This document shows positions 17,860-23,010 of a stretch of DNA of 23,010 nt, in pieces (the first letter of the stretch is position 1; every line of letters starts with the position of its first letter). The DNA is from Miltoncostaeales bacterium. Lineage in GTDB: Bacteria > Actinomycetota > Thermoleophilia > Miltoncostaeales > Miltoncostaeaceae. Under the pieces are notes generated by a model. That model did no database searches and was not told the origin of the DNA. It saw only the letters and a program-made list of their open reading frames with translations. The DNA lies in contig JAUROO010000020.1 in NCBI GenBank assembly GCA_030829765.1, positions 1-23,010 on the forward strand. The letters are read 5' to 3'. The position numbers were made by a program, and so were the translations under genes.

Positions 17860-18663
17860 CTAAGCGGGGATTGCCGTCAGCGCCCGCCGCGGCATCTGAT
17901 GCGCGGCGATGCCGTGGGCCAGCGCCTGTGCGACTGCGACGAATGCCGTGAGGCTCGGCTCGCCGCCGCGCTCCTCGGCGGGGACCACGCGCACCACGGG
18001 GGCACGGGCGGCCGCCGAGAGACTCGAGTCGACCAGTGCCACCGCGGGGGCACCCGCCGAGCGGGCGGCCGCGATCGCGTACTCCGCGACGCGCGTGTCC
18101 TTGCCGATCGAGACGGCGATGACCCCGCCGCCGCGCGCGAGGGCGCCGAGGCGCATGCGCACGCGTGGCTCACCGCTGTCCACCACGAGCACCTCGCGCC
18201 CGCCCTTGGCGAGGCGGTCCTCGAGGAGGGCGAGCACCGGCCGCGCCGCTCCGTCTCCGGCCACCACCACTGGGGCGACGGCCACGAGCGCCGCGACCAG
18301 CGGCTGCACGCCGTCGGGCCCGAGACGGGCCGAGACGTCCTCCAGGGCGATGCGGTCGGCATCGAGGGCCTGTGCACGGGGCGGACCCCCGGGGCCGCCC
18401 ACGGCGCGCACGCCGAGGCCCGGGCGATGGATCTGGCGCACGGCACGCTGCAATTCCGGGTAGCCCGAGTACCCGAGTGCCTGCGCGAACCGCACGACGG
18501 TCGCCGGGCTGCAGTGCGCGGCCTGGGCGACCTCGTGGGCCGAGACAAGCGGCAACTCGGCGAGATGATCGACGAGGTACCGGGCGAGGGCCTGCTGAGC
18601 CGGGCTGAACCGCTCGTAGTCGCGGCGGAGGACCTCGGCGAGTTCGGTGACGTCGGGTGGCAC
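17860..18663 (-). CDS. MurR/RpiR-family transcriptional regulator (HTH + SIS domains)
   Basis: With the GTG start at 18663 the product is 267 residues. The N-terminal HTH_6 part matches the family closely: RDYERFSPAQQALARYLVDH, then the helix-turn-helix SAHEVAQAAHCSPATVVRFA (41-60) and LGYSGYPELQRAV. A SIS-type sugar-phosphate domain follows (about 125-250), with VVVAGDGAARPVLALLEDRL and VIAVSIGKDTRVAEYA. The usual Ser residues of a phosphosugar-binding SIS site are partly replaced (GDGAA and SIGKDT). RpiR-type regulators control sugar or amino-sugar genes in response to sugar phosphates. A longer form from GTG 18735, with a GGAGG 10 nt upstream, would overlap the divergent gene; its extra 24 residues are low-complexity, so the shorter form is preferred. 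Confidence 0.85.
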   Translation of the reverse strand: MPPDVTELAEVLRRDYERFSPAQQALARYLVDHLAELPLVSAHEVAQAAHCSPATVVRFAQALGYSGYPELQRAVRQIHRPGLGVRAVGGPGGPPRAQALDADRIALEDVSARLGPDGVQPLVAALVAVAPVVVAGDGAARPVLALLEDRLAKGGREVLVVDSGEPRVRMRLGALARGGGVIAVSIGKDTRVAEYAIAAARSAGAPAVALVDSSLSAAARAPVVRVVPAEERGGEPSLTAFVAVAQALAHGIAAHQMPRRALTAIPA

Positions 18664-18710
18664 GTGCGACTGATTCGACGGGCGGGCGCCCTCCCCTTCC
18701 CGGGTGCGCC

Positions 18711-18716
18711 TACGAT
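18711..18716 (+). promoter_or_regulatory. Candidate -10 box for the secreted propeller-like gene (leaderless)
   Basis: TACGAT ends 6 nt before the GTG at 18723. The spacing suggests a leaderless transcript. It lies within the possible longer reading of the divergent RpiR-type gene, which argues for the shorter form of that gene. Confidence 0.5.
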
Positions 18717-18722
18717 TGGCGC

Positions 18723-20297
18723 GTGATCCGTTCACTCGCCATCGGCCTCCTGGTCATCGCGCCACCTGGTGCGCTGGCGGCGACCTCCTGGCTGCCGCCG
18801 ACGGCCATCGCACCACCCGCCCGCGGCGCGGGGCCCCCCGTGGTGGCGGGCAACGACGACGGCCGCGCCATCGCCGCGTGGGCAACGCGCACCGGCGTGA
18901 TGGCCTCCGTGCGCACGCCGGGCGGCCCGTGGTACTCCCCGCGGAGGGTTCCCGGCAGCGGCCGGGGGGCCACGGAGGTCCAGGTGGCGATGACCGGGAG
19001 CGGCCTCGCCGCGGTCACATGGGTGCAGGACGGTCGCATCCGGACCAGCATCCGCCCCGCGGGCCGGCGGTTCCTGGCCGCGGCGGTGCTGTCACCGCGA
19101 TCGCGCGTGGCGGCATCCCCGCGTGTCGCGTTCGGGCGCGGGTGCGCGCCGCTCGTGGCCTGGGCCTCGGAGGATTCCCGCGGCCGGTCCCCCTCCGCCG
19201 TCAGTGCGGCATGCGGCCGGGTCGACGGTCGCTTCGCGCGGGCGACGGGGGTATCCCCTCAGGGAGAGTCGGCATCGGCGCCGGCGGTCGCCGGGGGCCG
19301 GACCGGTGTGATCGTCCTGTGGCGGCAGGATGACGGCGCCACCTACCGCGTGCGGTCGGCCACCCGCGGGCCCTCCGGCCCCTTCTCCCCCCCGGACACC
19401 GTGTCGCCGGTGGGGACCGGCGTGGTGGTTGACCCGTCAGTGGACCTCGCCGTCGACGGCACCGCGATGGCCGCGTGGTCGCTCACCCGGAGCGGCGAGG
19501 TGGTCGCCCAGGCGGCCACGCGGCCGGTGACCGGTGGATGGGGACCGCCGATCAATCTGTCCCGCCCCGCCGCGCAGGTGCGCGGCACGCGAATGGCGAT
19601 GGACGCGGGGGGCAACGCAATCGCCACATGGAGCCGTGCGGGGGTCATCCAGACAGCGCGACGGCCACGCGGCGAGGCCTGGTCGCCCGCACGCGACCTG
19701 TCGGATCCGGGCCTCACGGCCGGGGCGCCATTCCTGGCGATGAGCGGCGGCGGGGCAGCGGTCATCACGTGGCCCGCCTCCACCGAAGGCGCCGCAGTCG
19801 TGCAAGGGGCGCTGCGTCCCGTGGGCGGCGAGTTCACGACCGCCGCGACGATCTCCAGCGCGCGCCGGCCCGGCATCGCCCCTCAGGCCGCCATCGGCAA
19901 CGACGGCATCGCTCCCGTCGCCTGGCAATGGACCGATCCCGCGGACGACCCGCTGATCGCCCCGTCCGGCGTGATGGGCGCAACCGGCCTTGCCGGGTCC
20001 GAGGCCCCGGGGCCCGCCACGGTCGTGGACCTGCGTGCGCGGCCCGCCCGGGTGCGCCCAGGTCAGGCCATCCGCATCACCTTCGGGCTTTCGTCGCCCT
20101 CACGGGTGCGCATCACGGCCCGGCGTGCCCCGCGCGGCCCCGTATCCGGGGGGATCTCACTGAGCGGTGCAGATGGCGCGAACCAGGTGGTGCTGTCGGG
20201 TGGCCTCGGCGGTGCGTCGCTCGGGCGTGGACGCTGGGTGATCACCGCGACGCCGCGCGGGGGCACACCGCGCTCGCTGTCCCTCGTTGTGGTTTAG
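18723..20297 (+). CDS. Secreted protein with eight Trp-centred repeats, probable beta-propeller
   Basis: The 524-residue product starts with a signal peptide (about 1-20, cleavage near ALAA-TS). Eight repeats follow, each with a hydrophobic strand ending in Trp: W53, W100, W147, W200, W252, W303, W350 and W401. These are spaced 47-53 residues apart and often read GxAxAxW. In several repeats a strand with V-x-x-A-x-R, a G-G-x-W turn and a Ser/Pro-rich loop follows. This pattern fits a beta-propeller of the sialidase or Kelch kind, but no catalytic motif is recognised. The last 90 residues (about 434-524) look like a separate beta-sandwich (VVDLRARPARVRPGQAIRI). The GTG start is fixed by the signal peptide and the -10 box. 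Function is unknown; an extracellular binding or structural role is likely. Confidence 0.78.
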   Translation: MIRSLAIGLLVIAPPGALAATSWLPPTAIAPPARGAGPPVVAGNDDGRAIAAWATRTGVMASVRTPGGPWYSPRRVPGSGRGATEVQVAMTGSGLAAVTWVQDGRIRTSIRPAGRRFLAAAVLSPRSRVAASPRVAFGRGCAPLVAWASEDSRGRSPSAVSAACGRVDGRFARATGVSPQGESASAPAVAGGRTGVIVLWRQDDGATYRVRSATRGPSGPFSPPDTVSPVGTGVVVDPSVDLAVDGTAMAAWSLTRSGEVVAQAATRPVTGGWGPPINLSRPAAQVRGTRMAMDAGGNAIATWSRAGVIQTARRPRGEAWSPARDLSDPGLTAGAPFLAMSGGGAAVITWPASTEGAAVVQGALRPVGGEFTTAATISSARRPGIAPQAAIGNDGIAPVAWQWTDPADDPLIAPSGVMGATGLAGSEAPGPATVVDLRARPARVRPGQAIRITFGLSSPSRVRITARRAPRGPVSGGISLSGADGANQVVLSGGLGGASLGRGRWVITATPRGGTPRSLSLVVV

Positions 20298-20306
20298 TCC
20301 CGGGGA

Positions 20307-20819
20307 GTGCCCCTCGTCTCGCCCATCACCCGCGACCTCGCCATTGACGGCGGCGGCCTCACGGCCGTGGGCGTCGGGGGCGTCGTCGCCGCCGCTGCGC
20401 TCGTCGACGGGGGCCCGGGGCTCGCGATCATCCCGTTCCTGATCGTCGCCCTGGTATTCGGGTTCGCCCAGGTGGTCGTGGGCGGCGGCTGGCTGCGCGC
20501 GGCCGTGCATGAGGCACCGCCGGCACCGGACGGCCTCGTACGCGAGGACGACTCGGCGACGATGCGCCGCGCCGGGATCCCGACTCTCCTCGCGCTCCTC
20601 CTGGTGGTGACCACCATGTTCACATGGGTCCAGTTCGCAGCCCTGCTTGCCGGGCTCGCGTTCGCGGCCGGCCTGACCGACCTGCGATCGCTCGGCTGGA
20701 TTCGTCGCGTGCAGGACGAGCGCGATGCCGTGATCGTCCGCGAGGTGGGTCCGCTGCCGTTCGCGACCGTGCGCAAGCCCCTGTGGGCCGTGCCGCGCCG
20801 AACGGGCGAGACGCCCTAG
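20307..20819 (+). CDS. Small integral membrane protein of unknown function
   Basis: The 170-residue product has hydrophobic segments at about 15-33, 38-60 and 92-122. A short charged loop (63-88) separates them, and a basic, soluble C-terminal tail of about 45 residues follows the last one. I recognise no named domain. The GTG start is 9 bp after the stop of the secreted propeller-like gene, so the two are probably co-transcribed. No strong Shine-Dalgarno is seen, so the exact start is uncertain. Its TAG stop overlaps the TAG stop of the convergent xseB gene within CTAG. Confidence 0.72.
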   Translation: MPLVSPITRDLAIDGGGLTAVGVGGVVAAAALVDGGPGLAIIPFLIVALVFGFAQVVVGGGWLRAAVHEAPPAPDGLVREDDSATMRRAGIPTLLALLLVVTTMFTWVQFAALLAGLAFAAGLTDLRSLGWIRRVQDERDAVIVREVGPLPFATVRKPLWAVPRRTGETP

Positions 20820-21073
20820 GCATCCTCCGCCGGGTCGCCGGCGATCTCCTCCACCTGCGCCCGGATGGCATCCAGACGGGCCTCGCACCACGCCCGGAGC
20901 GCAGCGCCCCTCCGGAACAGCCGGATGGCGTCGTCCAGGCCGGGGTCTCCCGACTCCAGGGCATCCACGCACTCCTCCAGGGCCGCCATGGCGTCCTCGA
21001 AGCGGGTGCCCTCCGGCACATCGGCCGGTGACACGATCTCGATCCCGTCCAGCCCGTGGCCCACGTCATCCAC
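20816..21073 (-). CDS. xseB: Exodeoxyribonuclease VII small subunit
   Basis: The 85-residue protein matches the short helical-hairpin XseB family: RFEDAMAALEECVDALESGD, then LDDAIRLFRRGAALRAWCEARLDAI. It packs along the long helix of XseA to form exonuclease VII, which degrades single-stranded DNA from both ends into short oligonucleotides. It has a slightly longer N-terminus (about 22 residues) than the smallest members; an internal GTG three codons in is an alternative start. It overlaps the xseA end by 8 bp, consistent with coupled synthesis of the two subunits. Confidence 0.93.
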   Translation of the reverse strand: MDDVGHGLDGIEIVSPADVPEGTRFEDAMAALEECVDALESGDPGLDDAIRLFRRGAALRAWCEARLDAIRAQVEEIAGDPAEDA

Positions 21074-22364
21074 CTGCGTCCTCCTCCACCCGGGCCCCGA
21101 CGAGGCCGTCGCCGAATTCGAGGGTCACATGCCCCGCGGCCGCGGCCGCGGCCGCGGTGACGACCGCACGTCCCGCAGCATCACGCACGAGGGCGAAGCC
21201 CGCCCCCAGCGGCCGGGTGGGGTCGCCGGCGGCCAGACGCGCACCGAGCACCCCGAGCCGGCCATCCGCGGACGACACCGCGCGGCGTGCAGCCCGTTCC
21301 GGGCGTCCGCCCACCACCGCCAGGTCGCGCGTTCGATATGCCACGACCGCCCACGCCGCGGGGCGGAGGCGCCGGGCAGCGCCGGCCAGCACCTGCCGGC
21401 GTCCGCGCACCACCGCCTCGTGCGGGCGCGCGATCCCGGGTCGTGACGTGAGCATCTCCAGGTAACGCCCGGATTCCGCCACCGATCGCCGCGCCCCCGC
21501 GGACAGGCGGCGCGCGGCGGCGCCCAGGTCCTCGCGCAGGAGCGCACGGTCCGGCACCAGCAGGTCCACCGCCGCAGTCGGGGTGGCCGCGCGCGCATCC
21601 GCGGCGAGGCAGGCGAGCGTGACGTCGGGCTCGTGACCGATGCCGGTCACCACGGGGGTCGCCGCCGCCCCGATTGCCCGGACCAGGGCCTCGTCGCTGA
21701 ACGGAAGGAGATCCTGGAGCGACCCGCCGCCACGCGCGACCAGGATGACGTCCACGCGCGGATCACGATCGAGCGCCGCCACGGCCGCGACCACTTCGCG
21801 CACGCAGGCCGGCCCCTGCATGGCCGCGTGGGCCACCACGACGGGCAGGGGGAAGCGCGCATCGATGCGCCGCAGCACGTCGGCACGGGCTGCGCCCCCG
21901 GCGGCGGTCACCAACCCGACCCCGCGCGGGATGAAGGGCAGGGGCTGCATGCGGGATGGATCGAACAGGCCCTCGGCGGCCAGCCGTCGCCGGCGCTCGT
22001 CCAGCATCGCAATGAGCTCGCCCTCCCCCGCCGGCTGTATCCGGTGCAGGCGGACCTGCAGGCGGCCATCACGCCGTGAGAACTCGGGACGCGCGATTGC
22101 CTCCACCACCCGGCCGTCGGCCAGCGCGTACCCGTCCGCCACAGCGGTGGCGAAGGCCATGCAGTCCAGCCGGGCGTCGTGGCCCTCGCGCGGGTCCTCC
22201 AACCGGAACCAGTGCACCCGGCCATCGCGGCCGCTGCGAAGGTTGACGACCTCCCCGCGGATCCGGACGGTGCGCGTGTGCTCGGAGATCACGCGCTCGA
22301 GGGCGGAGACCACATCGTCCACGTCGAAGACGCGGGAGGACCCGGCAGACGGCATGCCGCGCAT
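21066..22364 (-). CDS. xseA: Exodeoxyribonuclease VII large subunit
   Basis: The 432-residue catalytic subunit has an N-terminal OB fold for single-stranded DNA (about 33-110; RIRGEVVNLRSGRDGRVHWF). The nuclease domain follows with FIPRGVGLVTAAGGAARADV, DVILVARGGGSLQDLLPFSD (205-224) and VVTGIGHEPDVTLACLAADA (238-257) before PTAAVDLL. A long Arg/Ala-rich helical region that binds XseB follows. The C-terminal region resembles the usual closing segment: DPTRPLGAGFALV, a seven-Ala run (404-410) and then VTLEFGDGLVGARV. The ATG lies 8 bp after the CopD-family gene on the same strand, suggesting one transcript. Confidence 0.96.
   Translation of the reverse strand: MRGMPSAGSSRVFDVDDVVSALERVISEHTRTVRIRGEVVNLRSGRDGRVHWFRLEDPREGHDARLDCMAFATAVADGYALADGRVVEAIARPEFSRRDGRLQVRLHRIQPAGEGELIAMLDERRRRLAAEGLFDPSRMQPLPFIPRGVGLVTAAGGAARADVLRRIDARFPLPVVVAHAAMQGPACVREVVAAVAALDRDPRVDVILVARGGGSLQDLLPFSDEALVRAIGAAATPVVTGIGHEPDVTLACLAADARAATPTAAVDLLVPDRALLREDLGAAARRLSAGARRSVAESGRYLEMLTSRPGIARPHEAVVRGRRQVLAGAARRLRPAAWAVVAYRTRDLAVVGGRPERAARRAVSSADGRLGVLGARLAAGDPTRPLGAGFALVRDAAGRAVVTAAAAAAAGHVTLEFGDGLVGARVEEDAGG
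21134..21157. repeat. Four tandem copies of palindromic CCGCGG in xseA
   Basis: Four perfect CCGCGG hexamers in a row encode the alanine run in the C-terminal part of XseA. Each unit is its own complement, so the tract can fold on either strand. Its copy number can change without a frameshift. Confidence 0.9.
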
Positions 22365-22372
22365 GATGCCCG

Positions 22373-23010
22373 TTAGCCCGGGGGCATCAGCCCCACCATC
22401 ACGGCGACCAACGCCATCACCACCGCCCCGAGGGCCACCTCGGCGCGGATGCTGGCAGCGAGCGCAGCCAGGCCGTCACGCGCTCCCGGGGGCGCCGACC
22501 CGAGCGCGGCACGCTCCAGCCGGGGGTGGAGCACCATCCGGTTCCACGCGGCCAGGGCCAGCATCAGCGCAAACACCCCGAGCTTCGCCAGCAGGGCCGC
22601 CCCGTACGCCGTGGTCCACAGATCGGACAGGCTGGGGACCTCGGCCAGGGCGCGGTAGACCCCGGTCACCACGATCAGCACCACCGCGGTAATCGCCACG
22701 GCGGAGAAGCGCACGACGATCCCTGCGCCAATGCGCACGCGATCCACCGGCCCGAGCGCGGCCAGCAACGGGGACGCCAGGGCCAGCAGCATCACCAGCC
22801 CGCCCAGCCAGATGGCCGTGGCCCAGCCGTGCACGGCATCGAGCACCACGCCCAGCCCGGCGTCGGGTCCGCTCGCGGCATGTCCTGACCACGACAGGAC
22901 GGCGGCTCCGGCAATGCCGGGCAGGCCCAGCGCGAGGGCGCGCGGGAGCGGGGCGGCCGGAACCACGTCACTGCGCCGTAATGCCACGCCCGCCGCGGCT
23001 GCCGCGGCGC
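22373..23010 (-). CDS. CopD-family copper resistance/export membrane protein, C-terminal part (5' end outside window)
   Basis: The minus-strand frame is open to the right edge of the window (an Ala-rich stretch before a GTG at 22987), so the gene probably begins outside. About 211 residues are visible. Counted from that GTG, roughly five hydrophobic segments occur near 17-34, 54-77, 90-109, 127-146 and 181-202. The CopD-type pattern is HGWATAIWLGGLVMLLALA, then VVRFSAVAITAVVLIVVTGVYRA (split by family as RFSAVA and VTGVYRA) and LLAKLGVFALMLALAAWNRM. Many actinobacterial members are CopC-CopD fusions with a periplasmic copper-binding domain first; whether that holds here cannot be seen. xseA follows after 8 bp. 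Confidence 0.85.
   Translation of the reverse strand, partial: AAAAAAGVALRRSDVVPAAPLPRALALGLPGIAGAAVLSWSGHAASGPDAGLGVVLDAVHGWATAIWLGGLVMLLALASPLLAALGPVDRVRIGAGIVVRFSAVAITAVVLIVVTGVYRALAEVPSLSDLWTTAYGAALLAKLGVFALMLALAAWNRMVLHPRLERAALGSAPPGARDGLAALAASIRAEVALGAVVMALVAVMVGLMPPG

Noticed and set aside
13418..18726. Long plus-strand open frames opposite ruvB, yebC, pdxT, pdxS and the RpiR-type gene
   Set aside because: No recognisable domains or ribosome binding sites; the well-conserved genes on the other strand explain the open frames.
18664..18735. Longer N-terminus for the RpiR-type regulator starting at GTG 18735
   Set aside because: It has a GGAGG at 10 nt, but the added 24 residues are low-complexity. 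The start would lie inside the divergent gene and would cover that gene's -10 box. The family HTH domain begins near the GTG at 18663.
20804..20816. Small GGGCG-AGA-CGCCC inverted repeat at the end of the membrane-protein gene
   Set aside because: Only a 5-bp stem inside coding sequence with no T-run; such repeats are expected by chance at this GC content.

Overview
The window is about 23 kb of dense, very GC-rich bacterial chromosome carrying mostly core genes. Gene content and order point to an actinobacterium in the broad sense. The runs pdxS-pdxT-yebC-ruvC-ruvA-ruvB and yajC-secDF...rel resemble the conserved actinobacterial block. The fused SecD-SecF, the phasin-like/ABC1-kinase pair and the propeller-type secreted protein would suit a deep lineage such as Thermoleophilia; that placement is inference. 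I see no tRNA, rRNA, CRISPR array, insertion sequence, prophage or integration site. No gene-free stretch exceeds about 110 bp.

Layout: (1) 1-567 (+) is the 3' end of a hydantoinase B/oxoprolinase-type gene. (2) 572-11595 (-) is read from right to left: yajC, secDF (fusion), a phasin/PhaF-like small protein, an ABC1/UbiB-family kinase, recJ, rel (bifunctional RelA/SpoT), and a membrane protein with a LytR_C domain. Internal promoter-like boxes precede recJ, rel and the LytR_C gene, so this is probably several overlapping transcription units. (3) 11704-13334 (+) is a GT4-like glycosyltransferase translationally coupled to a small lipoprotein; this pair separates ruvB from yajC. (4) 13352-18663 (-) is rpiR-type regulator, pdxS, pdxT, yebC, ruvC, ruvA, ruvB, with several start/stop overlaps. 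(5) 18723-20819 (+) is a secreted eight-repeat beta-propeller-like protein and a small membrane protein. (6) 20816-23010 (-) is a CopD-family membrane protein (cut by the window edge), xseA and xseB.

Functionally the block combines protein export (YajC, SecDF), stringent response (Rel), DNA repair and recombination (RecJ, RuvABC, exonuclease VII), vitamin B6 synthesis (PdxST), a YebC-family translation or regulatory factor, and envelope proteins.

Most genes look ordinary. The points most worth a second look are: a run of TANNNT boxes placed 6-9 nt before start codons, suggesting leaderless transcription; a perfect 10-copy hexanucleotide repeat encoding a Glu-Pro tail on SecDF; a roughly 300-residue unusual C-terminal extension of RecJ; a glycosyltransferase lacking two canonical GT4 donor-site residues; and an RpiR/SIS regulator directly upstream of pdxST. 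I found no convincing undescribed multi-gene system.
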